Assembly: GCA_027061865.1 (NCBI GenBank)
Contig: JAMOVZ010000421.1
Location: forward strand, 1-5,953
Direction of reading: 5' to 3'
Source of the DNA: Desulfobacterales bacterium
GTDB taxonomy: Bacteria; Desulfobacterota; DSM-4660; Desulfatiglandales; Desulfatiglandaceae
DNA length: 5,953 nt
A program made the translations under genes and the position numbers. Of the stretch, positions 1 to 5,950 are shown piece by piece. The notes beneath the pieces were generated by a model. It had not been told where the DNA came from, searched no databases, and saw nothing but the letters and a program-made list of their open reading frames with translations. Numbering within the stretch: position 1 is the first letter of the stretch; the number at the start of each line of letters is the position of its first letter.

Positions 1-2219
1 TCCTGGACAATGAGAAGTATTTCAAGGAATACGTGGCAGAGTACACCAACGCGTGCTTTATTGTGGGCCCTGGTTATGATTTCAAAGACGGCCTGTTCTC
101 CGGATTCGACCCTGTAAGTAGAAAGTATGACAAGAGCAAATGGGCCTTTGAAAAGGACGAGAAGGGTATTCCCAAGAAGGATAGGACCCTCCAGCACCCA
201 AGATGCGTATTCCAGCTGCTCAAAAAACACTTCAGCCGCTATGACCTGGACACCGTATCGGCAATCACTGGAACCCCCAAGCAGGATCTGTTAAAGGTTT
301 ACGAGATGTATTCAGCCACAGGCCAAAAGGGCAAGGCTGGAACCATCATGTATGCCATGGGCTGGACCCAGCATACTGTAGGGGTCCAGAACATCCGGGC
401 CATGGCGATCATCCAGCTGCTCTTGGGCAACATCGGCGTGGCTGGCGGTGGAGTTAACGCCTTGAGGGGCGAGTCAAATGTGCAGGGCTCCACTGACCAC
501 TGTATCCTGTTTCACATCCTCCCTGGTTACCTGAAAACCCCCAAGGCCTCGCTGCCCACCCTTGCAGATTACAACAAAAAATACACCCCAAAGACCAATG
601 ATCCGCTTAGTGCCAACTGGTGGGGTAATTACCCCAAGTATTCGGTTAGTCTCCTCAAGAGCTTTTGGGGCGGCAAGGCCACGGCGGCAAACGATTTTGG
701 CTACAGCTGGCTGCCAAAACTCGACGATGGCAAGGCCTATTCATGGTTGGATCTGTTTGACGCCATGTACAAAGGCCAATTCAAGGGATTTTTCGCTTGG
801 GGACAGAATCCGGCCGGCTCAACTGCAAATGCCAACAAGGCCAGGAAGGCTCTGGCAAAACTTGACTGGATGGTAAATGTAAACATTTTTCCTAATGAGA
901 CCGGTTCGTTCTGGAAAGGGCCCGGTATGGATCCAAAGAAAGTAAAAACCGAGGTCTTTTTCCTGCCATGCGCCGTGTTTGCTGAGAAAGAAGGCTCCAT
1001 AACCAACAGCGGCCGCTGGATGCAGTGGCGGTACAAGGCTGCTGAACCACCGGGAGAGGCTCGGCCTGACGGCGACATCATCATCGAGCTATTCAAGAAG
1101 ATCCGCTGGTTTTACCGCAAAGACATCAAGAATGGAAAAAAGGCCGTATTTCCTGAGCCGATCCTTAACCTGAAGTGGGATTACACCACCAGGGGAAAGT
1201 ACGATCCCCACAAGGTGGCCAAGGAGATAAATGGCTATTTTCAGAGGGATGTGACAGTCAAAGGGAAACGGTTCAAGAAGGGAGACTTGGTGCCTAGCTT
1301 TGCATACTTGCAGGCCGACGGCTCTACCAGCAGTGGGAACTGGCTGTATTGCAACTCTTACACCAACAAGGGGAATATGGCAGCCAGGCGCAAGAGGGAA
1401 AAGTCAGGCATTGGCCTGAATCCGCAATGGTCATGGTGCTGGCCGGTGAACCGGCGTATTCTTTACAACCGGGCCTCGGTGGACAAATACGGCAACCCCT
1501 GGGACAATGAGCACCCGGTCATCCGCTGGGATCCCTCTGCCAAGGGTGGAAAGGGAGGCTGGATCGGGGATGTGCCCGACGGCGGCTGGCCTCCAATGCT
1601 AAAGCCCGACGGCACACTCAACCCTAACACCAAATACCCTTTTATCATGAAACCGGAGGGCCACGGCAGGATATTTGGTCCAGGCAGGGCGGACGGACCA
1701 TTCCCAGAGCATTATGAGCCCCTGGAATGCCCAGTGGAAAGGAATCTGCTCTCGAGCCAACTGGTCAATCCAGTGCTGGCAAAGTACGGCACCGACTTGG
1801 ATATTTACCGCTCCTGCGACCCGCGCTTCCCCTTCGTAGCCACCACATACAGGGTGGGTGAGCACTGGCAGACAGGGGTGATGACACGCTGGCAGCCGTG
1901 GTTGCTCGAAACCCATCCCCAACTGTTCGTTGAAATGAGCCACGAATTGGCAAGGCTCAAGGGAATCCGAAACGGCGACAAGGTGACAGTGGAATCGGCC
2001 CGTGGCAAGGTGACTGCGGTGGCAATCGTGACACACAGGTTCCGACCTATGGAGATCCAGGGCAACGTGGTCCACCAGGTGGGGCTGCCGTGGCACTTCG
2101 GCTGGGTACATCCCAAGAATGGCGGAGATTCAGCCAATCTCCTTACCCCGTCAACCGGGGATCCGAACACCAGGATCCCTGAAACCAAGGCCTTTATGGT
2201 CAACATCAGAAAGATATAG
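1..2219 (+). CDS. fdhA: Formate dehydrogenase catalytic (alpha) subunit, 5'-truncated
   Basis: This is the C-terminal ~738 residues of a molybdopterin (Mo- or W-bis-MGD) formate dehydrogenase, which interconverts formate and CO2 and passes electrons to the beta subunit. The frame is open to the window edge (first full codon at 3), so the GTG at 33 is internal. About 270 N-terminal residues are missing by comparison with ~1000-residue family members. They would include the Tat signal, the N-terminal Fe-S site and the Sec or Cys ligand, so selenium use cannot be judged here. Visible family signatures (numbered from codon 3) are GTIMYAMGWTQHTVG at ~113-127, NALRGESNVQGSTD at ~152-165, FFAWGQNPAGS near 262 and EKEGSITNSGRWMQWR near 328-343. 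The C-terminal MGD-binding domain runs from ~612 to the end and includes the GLPWHFGW and NLLTPSTGDPN stretches. No internal stop or frameshift is seen. The gene ends in TAG, 15 bp before fdhB, and so is in the same operon. Cys576 and Cys605 may be a redox pair (see findings). FDH identity is very secure; periplasmic location is inferred from subunit type. Confidence 0.96.
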   Translation, partial: LDNEKYFKEYVAEYTNACFIVGPGYDFKDGLFSGFDPVSRKYDKSKWAFEKDEKGIPKKDRTLQHPRCVFQLLKKHFSRYDLDTVSAITGTPKQDLLKVYEMYSATGQKGKAGTIMYAMGWTQHTVGVQNIRAMAIIQLLLGNIGVAGGGVNALRGESNVQGSTDHCILFHILPGYLKTPKASLPTLADYNKKYTPKTNDPLSANWWGNYPKYSVSLLKSFWGGKATAANDFGYSWLPKLDDGKAYSWLDLFDAMYKGQFKGFFAWGQNPAGSTANANKARKALAKLDWMVNVNIFPNETGSFWKGPGMDPKKVKTEVFFLPCAVFAEKEGSITNSGRWMQWRYKAAEPPGEARPDGDIIIELFKKIRWFYRKDIKNGKKAVFPEPILNLKWDYTTRGKYDPHKVAKEINGYFQRDVTVKGKRFKKGDLVPSFAYLQADGSTSSGNWLYCNSYTNKGNMAARRKREKSGIGLNPQWSWCWPVNRRILYNRASVDKYGNPWDNEHPVIRWDPSAKGGKGGWIGDVPDGGWPPMLKPDGTLNPNTKYPFIMKPEGHGRIFGPGRADGPFPEHYEPLECPVERNLLSSQLVNPVLAKYGTDLDIYRSCDPRFPFVATTYRVGEHWQTGVMTRWQPWLLETHPQLFVEMSHELARLKGIRNGDKVTVESARGKVTAVAIVTHRFRPMEIQGNVVHQVGLPWHFGWVHPKNGGDSANLLTPSTGDPNTRIPETKAFMVNIRKI

Positions 2220-2220
2220 G

Positions 2221-2233
2221 AAGGAGGTGATCC
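2221..2233 (+). promoter_or_regulatory. Extended Shine-Dalgarno of fdhB
   Basis: AAGGAGGTGATCC is a 13-base perfect complement of the canonical 3' end of bacterial 16S rRNA (GGATCACCTCCTT). The AGGAGG core sits 7 bases before the ATG at 2235. It fixes the fdhB start and implies strong independent initiation of the beta subunit rather than reliance on coupling to fdhA. Confidence 0.9.
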
Positions 2234-2234
2234 C

Positions 2235-2990
2235 ATGAGCGGAAAGGCATTCTTCATTGACACGACCCGTTGTACTGCTTGCAGAGGCTGCCAAGTGGCC
2301 TGCAAGCAATGGAACCAGCTACCTGCGGACGACACCCGAAACTGGGGCAGTTATCAGAATCCCAAGGATCTCTCCTTCCAGACATATAAGCTTGTAAGAT
2401 TCCAGGAGCACTTGGGCCCAGATGGAAAACCTGTATGGTATTTTTTCCCGGATCAGTGCAGGCACTGTGTTGAGCCCCCCTGCCTTGAGGCAGCAGAGGA
2501 CGATACACCGGAAGGAATTATCGTGGATTCCCTCACAGGGGCTGTGCTCTACACCGACAAATTGAAAAAGGCCGATGCTGCTGATATCAGGGAAGCCTGC
2601 CCCTTCGACATACCCAGGGTGGACGAGCGCACGGGCTATATGGCCAAGTGCACCATGTGTGTGGATAGAGTGCACAACGGGCTCATGCCAGCCTGTGTAA
2701 AGACCTGTCCTTCGGGCGCCATGAACTTTGGTGACAGGGACGAAATGATCCAGATGGCCAAAAGCCGCCTCGACAAAGTGAAAGCTAAGTTTCCCAAGGC
2801 TGTGCTTACTGGGCTGGAGGACCTTCGGGTATTCTATCTGCTGGCAGACCAGCCAGAAAAGTATCATACCTATGCAAAGGCAGACCCCGTTCCCCGGGGG
2901 ATAGGCCGGAAACTGGCCCTCAGGAAGATAGGCAGGCGCTTGGGCGGGTTGAGCCCTGAGTGGCGTTTTGTAAGCAAGCTGCTAGGCTGA
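2235..2990 (+). CDS. fdhB: Formate dehydrogenase iron-sulfur (beta) subunit
   Basis: This 251-residue ferredoxin-fold subunit wires the catalytic subunit to an external electron acceptor. It has exactly 12 cysteines, all in cluster motifs: C13-x2-C16-x2-C19-x3-C23, C75-x2-C78-x4-C83, C122-P, C139-x2-C142 and C154-x3-C158. This fits three [4Fe-4S] clusters. The usual fourth cysteine of motif II is absent (Ala87) and Cys122 of the CPFDIPR segment probably completes that cluster. Four-cluster E. coli FdnH instead carries 16 cysteines and a C-terminal membrane helix. Here the tail (~215-251) is basic and has no hydrophobic helix, so the subunit should be soluble, as in Desulfovibrio-type periplasmic FdhAB. 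It has no signal peptide of its own. Export would be by riding on the Tat signal of FdhA, as known for the family. It sits 15 bp behind fdhA, and a hairpin terminator follows. Confidence 0.95.
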   Translation: MSGKAFFIDTTRCTACRGCQVACKQWNQLPADDTRNWGSYQNPKDLSFQTYKLVRFQEHLGPDGKPVWYFFPDQCRHCVEPPCLEAAEDDTPEGIIVDSLTGAVLYTDKLKKADAADIREACPFDIPRVDERTGYMAKCTMCVDRVHNGLMPACVKTCPSGAMNFGDRDEMIQMAKSRLDKVKAKFPKAVLTGLEDLRVFYLLADQPEKYHTYAKADPVPRGIGRKLALRKIGRRLGGLSPEWRFVSKLLG

Positions 2991-3028
2991 GCTTCCTGCT
3001 CTGGAGGGCAGTCAACTAAAGGGGATCT

Positions 3029-3072
3029 GAGGGGATACCCGCCCTAGGGCGCCGCAGGGTATCCCCTCTTTT
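3029..3072 (+). terminator. Intrinsic terminator or attenuator after fdhB
   Basis: The arms GAGGGGATACCC (3029-3040) and GGGTATCCCCTC (3057-3068) form a perfect 12-bp stem. The 16-base loop is GC-rich and contains the small palindrome GCCCTAGGGC. TTTT follows at 3069-3072, then G and T, so the U-tract is short. It lies 38 bp past the fdhB stop and 30 bp before the next start. It would end or reduce transcription from fdhAB. Because no convincing promoter is visible between it and 3103, partial read-through is also plausible. The remainder of the 112-bp gap holds nothing else I recognise. A second GGGGAT at 3021-3026 could compete weakly for the right arm. Confidence 0.8.
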
Positions 3073-3102
3073 GTAAAAAGGGCAAGGAAGGTTAAGGGAA
3101 AA

Positions 3103-3696
3103 ATGTTGAATGCACACAAACCGACCGCAATACTGTGTCTCATGCTCTTATCATCCCTGCTTTGCCAAAGCAATGCTGTTGTTGCAGGGGGGCCGCCAAA
3201 GGCAGGTGAATCGTTTCCTTCCATCGGCCTTCCTGCCCCAGGGAATGTATCGCACGGGGCATATTTGGGAATTGGTGATAGAGGAACATTCAATCTGGAG
3301 CAAATTGATGCCCAAGTATTGGTGATAGAAATCTTCAGCATGTATTGCCCTTACTGCCAGAGGGAGGCGCCTCTGGTAAACCGACTGTTTGAAACTGTGG
3401 AGTCAAATCCACGCCTGAATATAAAGGTAAAGCTCCTTGGTATTGGAGTAGGAAACTCCCCTTTTGAAGTGGACATCTTCAGGAAGAAATACCGCATAAG
3501 ATTCCCCTTGATACCTGACCCGGATTACAAGGTGCACAAGATGATAGGGGAAGTCAGAACCCCTTATTTTTTTGTCCTGTGCCTCGTCGGGGGCAATCCC
3601 CCTAAGGTGATTTACTCCAAGCTGGGAGGCATAGGGGATATTGACAAATTTATGAACATTATCTCTTCTGCCCTTTCAACTTGTGCAAAGGAGTGA
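3103..3696 (+). CDS. Exported thioredoxin-like (TlpA/redoxin-type) protein, CPYC active site
   Basis: This is a 197-residue thioredoxin-fold protein. Residues 1-28 look like a Sec signal peptide: a hydrophobic core at ~9-20 and possible cleavage after SNA (25) or VVA (28). Cys21 lacks a proper lipobox, so a lipoprotein is unlikely. The mature part has the strand VLVIEIFSMY leading into C82-P-Y-C85, followed by helix QREAPLVNRLFETV, as in TlpA-like disulfide reductases. R-T-P154 at ~152-154 is the likely cis-proline loop, and the beta hairpin after it (FFVLCLV, PKVIYSKLGG) completes the fold. CPYC is the dipeptide typical of glutaredoxins. Extra cysteines are Cys160 and Cys194. The expected role is a periplasmic thiol-disulfide oxidoreductase; the substrate is unknown. 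The start is preceded by modest purine-rich AAGGAAG/AAGGGAA sequence. The gene ends 7 bp before the peroxiredoxin gene, so that protein is the obvious candidate partner. The specific subfamily is not resolved. Confidence 0.85.
   Translation: MLNAHKPTAILCLMLLSSLLCQSNAVVAGGPPKAGESFPSIGLPAPGNVSHGAYLGIGDRGTFNLEQIDAQVLVIEIFSMYCPYCQREAPLVNRLFETVESNPRLNIKVKLLGIGVGNSPFEVDIFRKKYRIRFPLIPDPDYKVHKMIGEVRTPYFFVLCLVGGNPPKVIYSKLGGIGDIDKFMNIISSALSTCAKE
3687..3693 (+). promoter_or_regulatory. Shine-Dalgarno deciding the peroxiredoxin start
   Basis: AAAGGAG lies inside the last codons of the upstream gene, 10 bases before the ATG at 3704. It supports that ATG over the in-frame GTG at 3683, which would add seven residues in front of a normal signal peptide. 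Confidence 0.6.
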
Positions 3697-3703
3697 AGGC
3701 AAC

Positions 3704-4306
3704 ATGAAAAGAACCATACCTCTTCTTGTGGCCCTGGTGGCCTTTCTCATTCCGCCCCCTTTAGCGCTTGCCCGTACCGTTTCTTCTGCTTTTGAGCACG
3801 GAATCTATGACCCTGGCACCCTCAAGCCCGTTGATAGTACCCTCAAGGTTAGGGTGGGCCAGCGGGCCCCTGACTTTACCTTGCCTTCCATCTCGGGTGA
3901 GCCGGTATCTTTAGCCGACTATCGAGGCAAGAAGAATGTGGTGATCTCTTTTGTTCCTGCAGCTTGGACACCAGTTTGCTCTGATCAGTGGCCGGGTTAC
4001 AACATTATTGAGGATCTATTTGAGCACCACGAGACTATTCTGCTGGGAGTTACCGTTGATAACGTCCCCACCCTTTATGCCTGGACCATGCAGATGGGCG
4101 GAGTGTGGTTCCCGGTGCTATCGGACTTTTGGCCCCATGGAAAGGTGGCGGACTCCTTTGGGGTTCTGCGCTCTGATGGCATGTCAGAGCGTGCCTTATT
4201 CGTAATCGACAAGCAAGGAATCATAAGATATATTGATGTACACGACATAAATAAAAGGCCTAAGCTCGAAACGCTCATAGAGCAGTTGAAAAGGCTCAGG
4301 CAATGA
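3704..4306 (+). CDS. Exported single-cysteine peroxiredoxin (AhpC/TSA, AhpE-like)
   Basis: This 200-residue protein should reduce H2O2 or organic peroxides. Residues 1-23 form a Sec signal peptide (MKR, hydrophobic core, cleavage after ALA23), placing it in the periplasm. The peroxiredoxin domain begins near GQRAPDFTLPSISG (~52-65). The catalytic motif is P85-x3-T89-x2-C92 (PAAWTPVC), with Cys92 as the peroxidatic residue and Arg163 (SERALFVID) as the likely activating arginine. The segment SDFWPHGKVADSFGV resembles AhpE-type peroxiredoxins. Cys92 is the only cysteine, so there is no resolving cysteine and an external thiol donor is needed; the CPYC protein encoded immediately upstream is the natural candidate (inference). 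The start at ATG 3704 is chosen over GTG 3683 because it gives a clean signal peptide and a suitable ribosome binding site. The stop overlaps the fdhE start (ATGA), indicating translational coupling. Exported peroxiredoxins are less common than cytoplasmic ones. Confidence 0.9.
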   Translation: MKRTIPLLVALVAFLIPPPLALARTVSSAFEHGIYDPGTLKPVDSTLKVRVGQRAPDFTLPSISGEPVSLADYRGKKNVVISFVPAAWTPVCSDQWPGYNIIEDLFEHHETILLGVTVDNVPTLYAWTMQMGGVWFPVLSDFWPHGKVADSFGVLRSDGMSERALFVIDKQGIIRYIDVHDINKRPKLETLIEQLKRLRQ

Positions 4307-5148
4307 GCCGTAGAGGCGCCATGATTGAAGGACTCAAAGACCAAATCTCCCGCATGATGCTCCAGAGGCCCCATTCAAGGGAGCTACTTGCATCCTACGA
4401 GGCACTCCTTGGCATTCTCCAAGGTGTCAAACCCTCGATACCTGATCCTACCATTGACTCAAAGATTGTTGAAATGAAGCAAAAAGAGGGCTTTCCCTTA
4501 TTTTCCAGGGAAGATCTGCCCATTGACTTGGATTCCGCCTCAAAGGCCTTGAGGTGGTTCTTCCTTCACCTCAGCGGAAAACAGGATCGACTGGAAAAGG
4601 CCTTTAATGAGATAAGCCGCAGACTCCAAGAAGATGAGAATTTGGCCGAGCAACTTTACTCTGCCGTGCTTGCCCGAGATATGGCCGCGCTACAAGAGAT
4701 AGCCAAACAGTGGGGCCTTCCGTCTTCCATGCTCTATTTTTTGGCTATCACCTCTCTGAAACCTTCCCTTTCAGTAATCAGAGAAAAGTGCCGCCCCCTT
4801 TTAAGCATGGAAGATTGGGAACAAGGCTATTGTCCACTGTGCGGGTCAGAACCTTATATGGCCTATTTTGACAAGAAGGGGAAACGTCACCTTCACTGCG
4901 AGTTGTGTGGCACTGAATGGGCCTATCCCAGGGTCAAGTGCCCCTTTTGCCAGAACGAAGACCAAGACACCCTGGGATACTTCGAGCCTGAAGAGGAAGA
5001 AGGGTTACGCGTTTACTTCTGCAAGAGATGCGTCAGGTACATCAAGACCATAGACAGGCGGGCCTTTGAAAAGGAAACACCAATGGATCTTGAATACCTT
5101 GCCACCCTGCACCTGGACATCCTGGCAGAAGAAGAAGGATTCAAATAG
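4303..5148 (+). CDS. fdhE: Formate dehydrogenase accessory/maturation protein FdhE
   Basis: This 281-residue protein is of the FdhE family. In E. coli, FdhE is a cytoplasmic factor that binds the catalytic subunit of exported formate dehydrogenases, is needed for their activity, and uses conserved CxxC motifs that can bind iron in a rubredoxin-like way. The N-terminal ~170 residues are predicted helical and include the family-like segment around FPLFSREDLPIDLDSA (~64-79). The C-terminal domain holds four CxxC pairs: C177-PL-C180, C199-EL-C202, C213-PF-C216 and C240-KR-C243. These suggest two four-cysteine metal sites. There is no signal peptide, consistent with action before Tat export. The ATG at 4303 overlaps the preceding stop (ATGA). 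An alternative ATG at 4321 would drop six residues and has only a close AGAGG in front, so 4303 is preferred but not certain. The length is slightly below the ~309 residues of the E. coli protein. It ends 5 bp from the convergent gene. Confidence 0.93.
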   Translation: MSRRGAMIEGLKDQISRMMLQRPHSRELLASYEALLGILQGVKPSIPDPTIDSKIVEMKQKEGFPLFSREDLPIDLDSASKALRWFFLHLSGKQDRLEKAFNEISRRLQEDENLAEQLYSAVLARDMAALQEIAKQWGLPSSMLYFLAITSLKPSLSVIREKCRPLLSMEDWEQGYCPLCGSEPYMAYFDKKGKRHLHCELCGTEWAYPRVKCPFCQNEDQDTLGYFEPEEEEGLRVYFCKRCVRYIKTIDRRAFEKETPMDLEYLATLHLDILAEEEGFK

Positions 5149-5153
5149 GGGAC

Positions 5154-5924
5154 TCAATTATCGGCCACATCCTTTATGTTGACATCTAGGACCTTAAAGT
5201 CGTCCCCCCGCTCTGCCAGCAATATTTCCACTTCACATAACGATTCCCTGTAATCACCCAATAAGATAAATTGATGGGTCTTCCCTTCCGTAGTGTTGTC
5301 AATGCTATATGTTTTGATCTTCTGAATGGTCACATGCCTGAGGGGCTCAAGGACCGCCTTTATCATCTCATCGCCCACTTTGGCCCTCACCTTTTCGTCC
5401 ACAAGCGCAATTGCTCCCTCTACCCCATTGGCCTTCAAGGTGGGGAAGAATTGATCCTTTAGAAATCTTTGCGACTCCTGGCCATACTTGTAATAAAGCT
5501 CTGTTCCCTTTGGAAAATAAAGGTTTAGATGATGTATTTGGAAGCCGTTTTCTGAGACCTTGAGGGTGAGGATAAGGCTAATGGTGTCTTTTTCAAACTC
5601 CAGCTGCCCACTCACCTTGCAGTATTCTCCGCCTGGCAATATTTGAAAGCCGTTTAGGGTTGCGCCCTTTGGTTTTTCCAGGCCAGAGAGCGTGGCCTTT
5701 AAAAAATCCTGAACTCTTTTTTTAGAAAAATTGGCCTGAACCTCTGGTGTCATCATGCTGTAGATCTTGGAGCCATCTCCTTTGATCACCAGTTCGGCCA
5801 CCTGCCTGAAGTAATCTGCCGCCTTTTCGGGGTCTACCGCTCCGAGCAGATCAGAAGGCATTGAAGAGAGTAAAATCATCCCTATAAAAAGGGCCAGCAT
5901 GGCACTCCTGAGTCTTCTTTTCAT
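5154..5924 (-). CDS. Exported protein of unknown function, tandem NTF2-like domains
   Basis: I do not recognise a named family with confidence. The 256-residue product starts MKRRLRS, followed by a hydrophobic stretch (~7-22) and a likely signal-peptidase site after LGA (29), so it should be secreted to the periplasm. The mature part looks like two copies of one ~100-residue alpha/beta domain (~31-138 and ~150-252). Each has an initial helix ending near a Gly-containing turn, a second helix around VQANFSKKRVQDFL or VRAKVGDEMIKAVL, then beta strands ending in HHLNLYF or LDVNIKD. The pattern resembles small NTF2-like domains of the DUF3887/DUF4019 sort; such domains are often binding or unknown. 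There are two cysteines, Cys102 and Cys230. The start is ATG 5924, with GGAGG 8 bases upstream; the GTG at 5939 would put the ribosome binding site within the coding region. It is transcribed toward fdhE, so there is no operon link and no functional link is established. Confidence 0.8.
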   Translation of the reverse strand: MKRRLRSAMLALFIGMILLSSMPSDLLGAVDPEKAADYFRQVAELVIKGDGSKIYSMMTPEVQANFSKKRVQDFLKATLSGLEKPKGATLNGFQILPGGEYCKVSGQLEFEKDTISLILTLKVSENGFQIHHLNLYFPKGTELYYKYGQESQRFLKDQFFPTLKANGVEGAIALVDEKVRAKVGDEMIKAVLEPLRHVTIQKIKTYSIDNTTEGKTHQFILLGDYRESLCEVEILLAERGDDFKVLDVNIKDVADN

Positions 5925-5932
5925 CGCTGAGT

Positions 5933-5937
5933 CCTCC
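5933..5937 (-). promoter_or_regulatory. Shine-Dalgarno deciding the start of the minus-strand gene
   Basis: On the minus strand, GGAGG lies 8 bases before the ATG at 5924. This near-ideal spacing selects that ATG rather than the in-frame GTG at 5939. Confidence 0.75.
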
Positions 5938-5944
5938 ACTTTTT

Positions 5945-5950
5945 ATTATA
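5945..5950 (-). promoter_or_regulatory. Candidate -10 box for the minus-strand gene
   Basis: Read on the minus strand, this is an exact TATAAT in an AT-rich run. Initiation about 7 bases downstream would fall near 5938, right at the ribosome binding site, giving a leader of only about 14 bases. The -35 region would lie outside the window, so this may be a chance match. Confidence 0.35.

Noticed and set aside
33..35. GTG as the start of a 728-residue formate dehydrogenase gene
   Set aside because: The same frame stays open to the left edge and encodes LDNEKYFKEY, which reads as a normal continuation of the family sequence. The gene is cut by the window, not started here.
142..156. GGCCTTTGAAAAGGA, repeated near 5061-5075
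   Set aside because: Both copies are inside genes and encode AFEK in frame. There are only two copies, and chance plus codon preference explains them.
1599..2867. Long open frames of 170-182 codons on the minus strand opposite fdhA and fdhB
   Set aside because: They lie fully antisense to well-conserved genes, have no ribosome binding site or recognisable domain, and are explained by codon bias of the plus-strand genes.
3071..3096. TTGTAA/GTTAAG as a promoter for the thioredoxin-like gene
   Set aside because: The -10 match is poor, and the start of transcription would fall at the start codon itself, losing the ribosome binding site.
3163..3167. Cys21 of the thioredoxin-like protein as a lipoprotein acylation site
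   Set aside because: The residues before it (SLL) do not fit a lipobox, which needs a small residue at -1. Ordinary signal-peptidase sites follow at SNA or VVA.
3110..3325. 71-codon open frame overlapping the thioredoxin-like gene in another frame
   Set aside because: It shares the region with a gene that has a clear signal peptide and CPYC site. It shows no domain and no ribosome binding site of its own.
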